From assembly GCA_002005325.1 (NCBI GenBank), contig CP017315.1, positions 930,001 to 994,000 of the forward strand: a DNA stretch of 64,000 nucleotides. The letters run 5' to 3'. The translations under genes and the position numbers were made by a program. This DNA is from Candidatus Tokpelaia hoelldoblerii (GTDB lineage Bacteria > Pseudomonadota > Alphaproteobacteria > Rhizobiales > Rhizobiaceae). Positions 56,223 to 64,000 of the stretch are shown here, piece by piece. Numbering within the stretch: position 1 is the stretch's first letter; every line of letters starts with the position of its first letter. A model generated the notes under the pieces. That model saw only the letters and a list, made by a program, of their open reading frames with translations, was not told the DNA's origin and searched no databases.

Positions 56223-57351
56223 TCAGTCAATATCTTCCACCGTTTCACCACCCCCATGCACACGCAAGGCAAGAGCAGCTTCCATAAAAGCATCAAGATC
56301 ACCATTCAATACCCCTTGCGGGTCGGTATTCTCAACGCCGGTGCGCAAATCCTTCACCAGCTGATAAGGCTGCAATACATAGGAGCGAATCTGATGCCCC
56401 CAGCCGATATCGGTTTTGGATGCTGCCGTCTCATTGGCTGCTTCCTCGCGCTTTTTCAGTTCCTCTTCATAAAGGCGCGCGCGCAACATCGCCCAGGCGG
56501 CAGCGCGGTTTTTATGCTGTGAACGCTCAGCCTGACACTGCACGACAATGCCGGTTGCAATATGGGTGATACGCACAGCCGAATCCGTTGTGTTGACGTG
56601 CTGCCCGCCGGCACCGGAAGCGCGATAGGTATCAATCCGCACATCAGCTTCGGTAACTGCCACCTCAATATTATCATCCACCACCGGATAAACCCAGATA
56701 CTGGCAAAAGAGGTATGCCGGCGGGCATTGGAATCATAAGGTGAAATCCGCACCAGACGATGAACGCCGGACTCGGTTTTGAGCATACCATAGGCATTAT
56801 GGCCTTTGACGAGAATGGTTGCCGATTTTATTCCGGCTTCCTCGCCATCATGCACTTCCATGACCTCTACCTTCATGCCATGCTGCCCGGCCCAGCGGGT
56901 ATACATACGCAACAGCATGGAAGCCCAGTCCTGGCTTTCTGTGCCGCCAGCACCCGCATGCACTTCAAGATAGGTATCATTGGCATCCGCCTCACCGGAA
57001 AGCAGCATATCAATCTGCCGCTTGTCAATTTCAGCTTTCAGGCCGCGAATGGCATTTTCAGCCTCTTCAACAATTGCAGCATCGCCTTCTTCCTCACCCA
57101 TGGCAATCAGTTCAACGCTGTCATCCAGTGTGCGGGTTAATTGTGTGATGCCGGCAATCGCGTCTTCCAGCTGCTGGCGCTCACGCATCAGCTCCTGCGC
57201 TTTTTGCGCGTCATCCCACAGGCTTGGGTCTTCAGCGCACTGGTTCAGATATTCAAGGCGTTTGAGGGACTGATCCCAGTCAAAGATGCCTCCTCAGCAG
57301 GCTTATGGCCTGCCTGATTTCATCAACCAAAACTTCTATTTCAGCACGCAT
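56223..57351 (-). CDS. prfB: Peptide chain release factor 2 with programmed +1 frameshift
   Basis: RF2 reads UGA and UAA stop codons. The ATG at 57351 opens 23 codons ending RRHL and then an in-frame TGA at 57280-57282. The site GAGGAGG-CAT-CTT-TGAC is the known autoregulatory frameshift signal: an internal Shine-Dalgarno-like GAGGAGG, CTT slip codon, TGA and C. Skipping one base gives [19 protein letters not shown] and the full RF2, with the tripeptide anticodon-like region near the family SPF and the GGQ-bearing [20 protein letters not shown]. The total is about 375 residues. Start ATG has AGGA upstream. Confidence 0.96.
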
Positions 57352-57451
57352 TATTATTTATCCTGTTTCCAATGTATGAATCAGCAGGCACCATAAGCAT
57401 AGATGTGTTTCATGTCAAAAACATTACCGGCACCGGAAAGAAACCCACACC

Positions 57452-59917
57452 TCAATACAAACCGCTGCCGCCCTGCTCGATTGTCTGCCTTACCTGTGGC
57501 GAAATAATCGGCACTTTCACCCCTTCAACAAAGGCATCCGCTCCGCCGATAATCTCATATTCATCAGCAGGCCCCGTGCCAGGTCTGAAAGCTTCAATGA
57601 TAACATTGGTGTCGCCGGGCTCGGCATGCATTCCGGTTTTACGGTTAATCGCCACCTGTGACATACCGGCAGGCACTTTAAAACCCGCTTTCGGCCTGCC
57701 CTTCATCGCGTGTTCCATAAACTCGCCAAAAATCGGCGCGGCCAGCGCGCTGCCCGTCCCACCATAGCCAAGCGATCGCGGCGTGTCATAACCGATAAAC
57801 ACCCCGACAACCATATCCGGCGTAAACCCGATAAACCAGGCATCTTTGGAATCATTCGTTGTGCCGGTTTTACCGGCAATCGGCCTGCCAAGATAGTTAA
57901 GCCGCGCCGCTGTACCGCGTTGCACGACGCCCTGCATCATCGAAGTGACCTGATAGGCGGTCATGGAATCAAGCACCTGGTCGCGCTCATCCATCAATAA
58001 CGGCTCCGACTGATTATCCCAGCTTTGCGCATTGCATTCCGTGCAGACGCGCCGGTCATGCTTGTAAACAGTGTGCCCCTGGCGATTCTGAATGCGGTCA
58101 ATCATGGACGGCGTAATCGAGCGGCCGCCATTGGCGATAACCGAATAGGCTGTCACCATCCGCAACACAGTTGTTTCACCCGCGCCAAGCGACATGGCCA
58201 GAACCGGCTGCATCTTGCCATAAATACCGAAACGCTCGGCATATTCAGCCACAATCGGCATGCCAAGATCATTTGCCAGACGCACGGTCATCAGATTACG
58301 GGAATGTTCAATACCATAACGCAGTGTTGAAGGCCCGGCAAATGTACCGCCATAATTCTTCGGCTGCCAGAGGCCAAGCGGCCCCTGATCAATGACCACG
58401 GGCCCGTCAAGCACCACAGACGCAGGTGTATAACCATTATCAAGCGCCGCCGCATAAACAAACGGTTTGAAGGCAGAACCCGGCTGCCGGTAAGCCTGTG
58501 TTGCCCGGTTGAACTCTGATTGCGAATAGGAAACCCCGCCAACCATAGCCAGAACACGCCCCGTCACCGGCTCCATCGCCACAATGGAACCCTGCACTTC
58601 CGGCGGCTGCCGCAAGAGATAGGCGCTGTTGCCGCCTTTTTTGGGCTCAACAAAAACCACATCCCCCGCCTTCAACACACTGGCAGGGCTTTTGACCATG
58701 GAAGAACGGCGGTTTTTGTCAACCAGACGCAAGGCCCATTTCATATCAGCGGCGGCAATCGTGCCGGTTTTCCGCTCCCTGGAAAAACTGTTCGGCGTTT
58801 GCCTTTCCGGGCGCAAGCCAATCTTCACACTGCCGGTGTCAACCGCCAATACAACCGCCAGTTGCCATTCCGGCACATCGGCAAGCGGCTTGAGCGCCTG
58901 CAGCGGCTCACCCCAGTCCTGCCCCGGTGATATATGCGTATACGCACCGCGCCAGCCGCGGTTCTGGTCAAATTTAATCAGCCCGTCATGCAAGGCGCGG
59001 CGCGCCATGGTCTGCAATTGCGGGTTAAGGGTTGTGCGGACGGAAAGCCCGCCCTGATAAAGCGCTGAAGAGCCATAACGCTCGATCAACTGGCGGCGCA
59101 CTTCTTCCGTAAAAAATTCTGCACCGAAAACATATGTATCAGCGCCGCGCCGCTTGATGCCAAGCGGTTTGGCGCGGGCAGCAGCAGCCTCCTGCCCGGT
59201 GACATAGCCATTGGCCAGCATACGGCCAATAACCCAGTCACGCCGCGCCTTTGCCTTTTCAGGATATTTGAAAGGGTCATAATTGCCCGGCCCCTTGGGC
59301 AGAGCCGCCAGATAGGCCGCCTCTTCCAGCGTCAGCTCATTGACCGCCTTGTTAAAATAGGTCAAAGCGGCGGCGGCAATGCCGTAAGAGCGCTGCCCGA
59401 GGTAAATTTCATTCAGATACAGCTCAAGAATACGATCCTTGCTATAGGCTTTTTCAATGCGCATGGCGAGAATGGCTTCCTTCACCTTGCGCTGCAGGGT
59501 TGTATCGGAGTTGAGAAGAAAATTCTTCGCCACCTGCTGGGTGATGGTTGAAGCCCCTTCAGGACGCCGGCCTTCGCCAACATTCTTGATATTATTGACA
59601 ACAGCACGCGCCAGCCCTTCCGGATCAAGCCCCTTGTGCCTGTAAAAATTCTTGTCTTCGGCTGAAACAAAGGCAGCTTTTACGATATCAGGCACAGCCT
59701 GAATGGGAATATACAGCCGCCGCTCGGTGGCAAATTCTCCCATCAGGGCACCGTCCGAGGCATGAATGCGCGTCATCACCGGCGGTTCATATTTCTCCAG
59801 AACCGCATAATCAGGTAACTCCTGCGTGTTATTTCCGACATAGGCCATTGCACCAACCAGGCCGGCAATCAAACCAGCCATGCCAATTGCAATTATATAA
59901 CCAAAAAATCTGAACAT
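57452..59917 (-). CDS. Penicillin-binding protein 1A
   Basis: This bifunctional enzyme polymerises glycan strands and cross-links peptides. The 821-residue protein has an N-terminal membrane segment (about residues 2-27), the GT51 transglycosylase (SAEDKNFYRHKGLDPEGLAR, GASTITQQVAKNFLL, KVKEAILAMRIEKAYSK), an OB-like insert and a transpeptidase with GSAFKPFVYAAAL (SxxK), SRN, and AGKTGTTNDSKDAWFIGFTPD (KTG). All catalytic residues are intact, in contrast to the DacF homologue. The ATG at 59917 matches family starts; a GTG at 59935 with AGGCGG upstream is an alternative. Confidence 0.95.
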   Translation of the reverse strand: MFRFFGYIIAIGMAGLIAGLVGAMAYVGNNTQELPDYAVLEKYEPPVMTRIHASDGALMGEFATERRLYIPIQAVPDIVKAAFVSAEDKNFYRHKGLDPEGLARAVVNNIKNVGEGRRPEGASTITQQVAKNFLLNSDTTLQRKVKEAILAMRIEKAYSKDRILELYLNEIYLGQRSYGIAAAALTYFNKAVNELTLEEAAYLAALPKGPGNYDPFKYPEKAKARRDWVIGRMLANGYVTGQEAAAARAKPLGIKRRGADTYVFGAEFFTEEVRRQLIERYGSSALYQGGLSVRTTLNPQLQTMARRALHDGLIKFDQNRGWRGAYTHISPGQDWGEPLQALKPLADVPEWQLAVVLAVDTGSVKIGLRPERQTPNSFSRERKTGTIAAADMKWALRLVDKNRRSSMVKSPASVLKAGDVVFVEPKKGGNSAYLLRQPPEVQGSIVAMEPVTGRVLAMVGGVSYSQSEFNRATQAYRQPGSAFKPFVYAAALDNGYTPASVVLDGPVVIDQGPLGLWQPKNYGGTFAGPSTLRYGIEHSRNLMTVRLANDLGMPIVAEYAERFGIYGKMQPVLAMSLGAGETTVLRMVTAYSVIANGGRSITPSMIDRIQNRQGHTVYKHDRRVCTECNAQSWDNQSEPLLMDERDQVLDSMTAYQVTSMMQGVVQRGTAARLNYLGRPIAGKTGTTNDSKDAWFIGFTPDMVVGVFIGYDTPRSLGYGGTGSALAAPIFGEFMEHAMKGRPKAGFKVPAGMSQVAINRKTGMHAEPGDTNVIIEAFRPGTGPADEYEIIGGADAFVEGVKVPIISPQVRQTIEQGGSGLY

Positions 59918-60185
59918 CCTGAACCGAAATCTCACTGCCGCCTGACAAAGCCTATGCCCTGTTGATATTTCAAAAGGGCATCGCATTTAAATACGTCAAA
60001 TACATGGTAATGTCTGTTTTTTTCAATAAAATATTTCCCTTTTTCCATTTCATTACATAACCTGTTGAATATAAAAGGAAAAATTAAGGTTCAAGCTTTC
60101 CTGTTTTTCGCAATCAGAAGAAAAACACAGTGGAACAGGCCGTTTCCTGCACAAATATGCTTGAATTTATGCTTTTTTCCTCTTT

Positions 60186-61421
60186 TCAACGGTGCGCCTG
60201 CGCATAGTTTTCAACAGAATTTGCAATGAGTCCGGCCGTTTTTTGCCGCCATTTTGCTGATGTAATCAGTTTTTCATCCTCTGCGTTGGAAAGATAGCCC
60301 AGCTCAATCAGCACAGACGGCATATCCGGCGCTCTTAAAACCTGAAACGCTGCATAACGATGCGGATTTCTGATCAGGCTTATATTGTTTCCGGTGAATG
60401 TTTGAATGACCCGGTCAGCAAAATCAATAGAAAAAGCCTGTGTTTCCCGCCGGGTCAAATCAATAAGAATATCAGCCACTTCCGGCAGTTCATCCGCAGG
60501 CATGCCATCAAGCAGGTCCACCTTGTTTTCGCTATCCGCCAGTTTTTTGGAAATGGCGTCCGAGGCCTTGTCGGACAAGGTATAGACAGTTGCCCCGCGC
60601 AAGGGGGCAGAATCAATATGGTCGGCATGGATGGAAATAAACAGATCTGCACCGGCCGCGCGGGCGCGGGCAACACGTTCATTCAGGCGCAGGAATACAT
60701 CTGTATTGCGTGTCAGATAGACCTCCAGCTGCGGCTTCTTACGCAATTCATCCGCCAGCGTCAGGGCAAAAGCCAGTGTTATATCCTTCTCAAAAGTGCC
60801 GTTTACCCCGACCGCACCACCATCAAAGGCACCATGCCCGGCATCCACCGCCACAACAAAGGGTTTTCTGCCTTGCGGCATTTGCGAATCGCCCTGCTTT
60901 GCCAAGCGGGCCTGATATTGCGCAGTCACTGCCCCCCTGAATTCCGCTTCAGAAGCAGCAACAAGGTCAACAATCAGCTGCCAGCTATAATCAGGCAGCT
61001 GCTCGATCCTATGATTTTCAACCTGGAAAAATGATTTCATGGTCAAAATGACGCGGCTGCGGCCGCTCCCGTCAAGGCCATGGCGCATATCCGCCACAAA
61101 GGCGGATTTTTGCTGCAATCGTGCCGGATCGGGAAAAACCGCCACCGGCAAGGATAAAACCAGCCGTGCCGGATCGGCAAGCAACAGCATCTGATAGTCC
61201 GCTTTCTGACTGAAAGCCGCCACAAGACGGGTTCGCTGCATATCGCCGACAATCCGCAGGCTCAAAACCTCCAGCAAGGGCTTTTCAGTGCCTGTCTGCG
61301 CCAGCGCCACGCCTGTATTCAGGCAGGAAACACAGCCAATCAGCAAAAAAAGCTTGAAAAAAGAATGCAAAACAACAAACAGCAATGGCTGTTTTTCCGG
61401 GTGCATCATCTGCCCTTTCAT
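60186..61421 (-). CDS. N-acetylmuramoyl-L-alanine amidase with AMIN domain
   Basis: The 411-residue periplasmic amidase splits septal peptidoglycan during cell separation. It has a signal segment (about residues 15-38), an AMIN domain (LSLRIVGDMQRTRLVAAFSQ to about 160) that targets the septum, and an Amidase_3 domain with VAVDAGHGAFDGGAVGVNG, glutamate in FEKDITLAFAL, SIHADHIDSAPLRGATVYTL and VLIELGYLSNAEDEKLI. It is the AmiC type. It lies upstream of PBP1A on the same strand, with 268 bases between. Confidence 0.95.
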   Translation of the reverse strand: MKGQMMHPEKQPLLFVVLHSFFKLFLLIGCVSCLNTGVALAQTGTEKPLLEVLSLRIVGDMQRTRLVAAFSQKADYQMLLLADPARLVLSLPVAVFPDPARLQQKSAFVADMRHGLDGSGRSRVILTMKSFFQVENHRIEQLPDYSWQLIVDLVAASEAEFRGAVTAQYQARLAKQGDSQMPQGRKPFVVAVDAGHGAFDGGAVGVNGTFEKDITLAFALTLADELRKKPQLEVYLTRNTDVFLRLNERVARARAAGADLFISIHADHIDSAPLRGATVYTLSDKASDAISKKLADSENKVDLLDGMPADELPEVADILIDLTRRETQAFSIDFADRVIQTFTGNNISLIRNPHRYAAFQVLRAPDMPSVLIELGYLSNAEDEKLITSAKWRQKTAGLIANSVENYAQAHR

Positions 61422-61969
61422 TGTTTTATACCCTCTTTTTGTGTCTGAAACGCCCGTATATATCAACTTGATTACAAAGCAACTATTTACAAACCCTTAT
61501 AAAAACACATATATAGTACGCTGATATAACGCGTGAACAAAGCTGAGCACCGGAAAAAAGCCAGAAAACAGGCTTGGTCCAGATAGCCGGCTCGACACAA
61601 AGCGGTATAGGCCGAATTGCTTTCAGTCTGCAAGATATGTTGTGCAAAAATAACACTTGCATGAAAGACAGGCGGCTCAGGAAAATACCGGGCATTTTAC
61701 AGCCCGCAGATTTTCCGGTCACAAATTTCATCGGTTCACTCCAGAACCTTCGTCAATAATTTACCCGGGGTCTATTTTGACTGGCCAACAAAGGTTTATG
61801 ACAGATAAAAAAGCAGGTATAGCCGCACACAGTGATTGCGGCCATATGTGCACGTCCAGAGCCCGGGGTAAATTTTTCATCATTGGCAGACACGTCATAG
61901 TGGCACCTGAAACGGCTTCACGCCGTATCATGGCGCTGTTGATGCCTGTCGCCGTCAGGATTTTACACA
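61422..61969. other. Gene-free interval and rne leader, 548 bases
   Basis: No coding region is supported here. The part from about 61,800 to the rne start is probably the 5-prime leader of rne. It can form GCCGCA/TGCGGC (about 61821-61843) and ACGGC/GCCGT (61914-61928) hairpins. Long structured leaders allow RNase E to control its own mRNA in other bacteria; that such control exists here is inference. The left part holds the promoter region of the amidase gene. Confidence 0.5.
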
Positions 61970-64000
61970 ATGTCAAACAAAATGCTTATCGATGCCTCTC
62001 ACCCGGAGGAAACGCGCGTTGTCGTTACCCATGGCAACCGTATTGAAGAATTCGACTTTGAGTCGGAACACAAGAAACAGCTCAAAGGCAATATTTATCT
62101 GGCCCGGATTACCAGAGTAGAGCCTTCCCTTCAGGCCGCCTTTGTCGAATATGGCGGCAACCGTCATGGTTTTCTGGCTTTTTCTGAAATTCATCCCGAT
62201 TATTACCAGATTCCGGTCGCCGACCGGCTCGCCCTGCTTGAAGCAGAGGCACAGGCGGCTGAACAGGAAAACGAGAACAACGATTCCCCCGCCCAGGAGC
62301 CTGCAGGCGGCAAGAAATCGCGCCGCAGAGGTAGCCGGGCCAAAGCCGCCCAGGCTGAGGATGAGACTGTCACGGAAGAACTGGAAACGATTGCCGAAGA
62401 TGGTGATGAACAGGAAGACAGATATCCTGACTCAGATGCCGACCCGGAAGAGCCGGTTGAAATTGCCGGTCTTGAAGATGTACTGGAAGAAGTTCCGACA
62501 CAACGTCCGGTACGGCGCGATTACAAAATTCAGGAAGTTATCAAACGCCGGCAGGTTGTGCTTGTTCAGGTGACAAAGGAAGAGCGCGGCAACAAAGGAG
62601 CGGCGCTGACCACCTACCTTTCTCTTGCCGGACGCTATTCAGTCTTGATGCCCAACACCGCCCGCGGCGGCGGTATTTCCAGAAAAATCACCAATGTGAG
62701 CGACCGCAAGCGCCTGCGCGATGTTGTCAAGGAACTGGAAGTGCCGAAAGGCATGGGGGTGATCCTGCGCACAGCGGGCGCCAGCCGGACAAAGGCGGAA
62801 GTCAAGCGCGATTATGAATACCTCATCCGCCTGTGGGAAAATGTGCGCGACCTGACGCTGAATTCAACCGCCCCGGCCCTTGTCTATGAAGAAGGCGACC
62901 TGATCAAACGTTCGATCCGCGACCTTTACAACAAGGATATCAGCGAGATTCTTGTTGCCGGTGAAAAAGGCTATCGTGAAGCCAAGGATTTCATGCGGAT
63001 GCTGATGCCAAGCCATGCCAAAACCGTGCAGCCTTATCGTGACAAGCTGCCGATCTTTGCCCGCAACGGCATTGAAAGCCAGCTTGACCGGATGTCACAG
63101 CCGGAAGCCGCGTTGAAATCAGGCGGCTATATCGTCATCAACCAGACCGAAGCGCTGGTTTCCATTGATGTCAATTCCGGTCGCGCCACCAAAGAGCATT
63201 CGATTGAGGAAACAGCGGCACAAACCAATCTGGAAGCAGCTGAGGAAATTGCCCGCCAGTTACGCCTGCGTGACCTTGCCGGACTTGTCGTTATTGATTT
63301 CATTGATATGCAGGACAAGCGCAATATCCGCATGGTCGAAAAAAAGCTGAAAGATTGCCTGAAAGAAGACCGCGCCCGCATTCAGGTGGGGCGGATTTCC
63401 CATTTCGGCCTGATGGAGATGAGCCGTCAGCGCCTGCGTGCCTCGGTGCTGGAAAGCACCACCCAGCCCTGCCCGCATTGCAGCGGCACGGGGTATATCC
63501 GCTCGGAATCCTCTGTTGCCTTGCACGTTATCCGCTCGATTGAAGATTATCTGCTGCGCAACAGCCAGCACAATATCATTGTCCGCACACCGGTTAATAC
63601 GGCGCTTTATGTGCTCAATCACAAGCGCAAGGTGCTGGGTGAGCTGGAAAACCGCTTTGGCCTGAATATTGATATTGAGGCCGATGACAGCGTTGGCACG
63701 CAACATCTGGCTATTTACAAAGGCAGTGTTGTTGAACACAAGCCGGAAGATGATATACCAAGCCTGCCGGCCATGGATATTGTGCCGGATGAAGATGACA
63801 ATACCGATGATGTGCAGCCGGCAACGGAAGAAAACACCCGTCAGGGCAGAGAGGGCAGAAACGGCGAGGAAGAAAGAAAACGCCGCCGCCGCCGTGGCAG
63901 ACGGGGCGGACGCCGCAACCGGGAAAATGATAACAGCGGGCAGCAGCCACAGGCGGAACCTGTGGGCGCCCTTGCCGAGACTGTTGCTGCACAGCCGGTG
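61970..64000 (+). CDS. rne: Ribonuclease E, running off the window end
   Basis: RNase E starts most mRNA decay and matures rRNA and tRNA as the core of the degradosome. At least 677 codons are present; the C-terminal part lies beyond 64000. Visible are MSNKMLIDASHPEETRVVV, an S1 domain (IYLARITRVEPSLQAAFVEY) with a roughly 100-residue acidic and Arg-rich insertion (about 85-185), the 5-prime sensor region, the catalytic aspartates in VSIDVNSGRATKEHS and VVIDFIDMQDKRN, the zinc link CPHCSGTG, and then an Arg-rich RNA-binding tract (RRRRRGRRGGRRNRE). The ATG at 61970 has AGGA about nine bases upstream. Confidence 0.96.
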   Translation, partial: MSNKMLIDASHPEETRVVVTHGNRIEEFDFESEHKKQLKGNIYLARITRVEPSLQAAFVEYGGNRHGFLAFSEIHPDYYQIPVADRLALLEAEAQAAEQENENNDSPAQEPAGGKKSRRRGSRAKAAQAEDETVTEELETIAEDGDEQEDRYPDSDADPEEPVEIAGLEDVLEEVPTQRPVRRDYKIQEVIKRRQVVLVQVTKEERGNKGAALTTYLSLAGRYSVLMPNTARGGGISRKITNVSDRKRLRDVVKELEVPKGMGVILRTAGASRTKAEVKRDYEYLIRLWENVRDLTLNSTAPALVYEEGDLIKRSIRDLYNKDISEILVAGEKGYREAKDFMRMLMPSHAKTVQPYRDKLPIFARNGIESQLDRMSQPEAALKSGGYIVINQTEALVSIDVNSGRATKEHSIEETAAQTNLEAAEEIARQLRLRDLAGLVVIDFIDMQDKRNIRMVEKKLKDCLKEDRARIQVGRISHFGLMEMSRQRLRASVLESTTQPCPHCSGTGYIRSESSVALHVIRSIEDYLLRNSQHNIIVRTPVNTALYVLNHKRKVLGELENRFGLNIDIEADDSVGTQHLAIYKGSVVEHKPEDDIPSLPAMDIVPDEDDNTDDVQPATEENTRQGREGRNGEEERKRRRRRGRRGGRRNRENDNSGQQPQAEPVGALAETVAAQPV

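Overview
This window reads as a housekeeping stretch of a chromosome from an alphaproteobacterium of the order Hyphomicrobiales (Rhizobiales), most like the Bartonellaceae/Brucellaceae side. Several features point there: an NDUFA12-type complex I accessory protein, the gene order rlpA-dacF-tmk-holB-metG-tatD-MBL hydrolase, a nifS-sufB-C-D-S-T cluster with iron-type operators, a giant GPR-like polar protein as in polar-growing Rhizobiales, a DUF2155 protein, and an RNase E with an acidic insertion in its S1 domain. Base composition looks close to balanced. The family placement is inference from gene content.

Layout. 1-5.7 kb: start of an ABC-F gene, ndk, a YbaY-META envelope protein, and the minus-strand run moaD-moaE after pgsA and uvrC. 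5.8-12.4 kb: NDUFA12, a GNAT acetyltransferase and gatB, then a Tat-exported multicopper oxidase with a small His/Met/Cys secreted partner, then thrS. 12.4-20.3 kb: yidD and a NifU/IscU-like scaffold facing folE; tRNA-Leu(GAG) and tRNA-Glu(UUC) flanking a phosphodiester glycosidase; an M15 peptidase; a frameshifted lipoprotein; an aminotransferase; a broken hom; glpX. 20.3-28.6 kb: a PACE efflux protein, recJ, the 1554-residue GPR-like protein and a DUF922 protease. 28.7-33.5 kb: folP-folK, a lipoprotein, hfq-hflX, a TPR methyltransferase and a glycine-zipper lipoprotein. 33.7-40.7 kb: the rlpA-to-MBL series. 41-48.3 kb: a class A acid phosphatase and the suf cluster. 48.4-64 kb: an alpha/beta hydrolase, anmK, tyrS, an AsmA/YhdP-like giant, bcp, prfB with its programmed frameshift, PBP1A, an AMIN-amidase, and rne running off the end.

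The dominant themes are envelope growth and peptidoglycan (rlpA, DacF-like protein, PBP1A, amidase, anmK, M15 peptidase, GPR-like protein), Fe-S cluster supply, translation (four aminoacyl-tRNA synthesis genes, prfB, two tRNAs) and RNA control (hfq, hflX, rne).

I found no mobile element, CRISPR array, phage or defence system. The points that most deserve a second look are: a DD-carboxypeptidase homologue in which all three catalytic motifs have been replaced; a homoserine dehydrogenase broken by an apparent 13-base deletion; a lipoprotein put out of frame by a nine-T run; apparent loss of folB and sufA from otherwise standard clusters; and RirA-like and Irr-like boxes between nifS and sufB. 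Together these could suggest a genome under reduction, but sequencing or assembly error must be excluded for both frameshifts.
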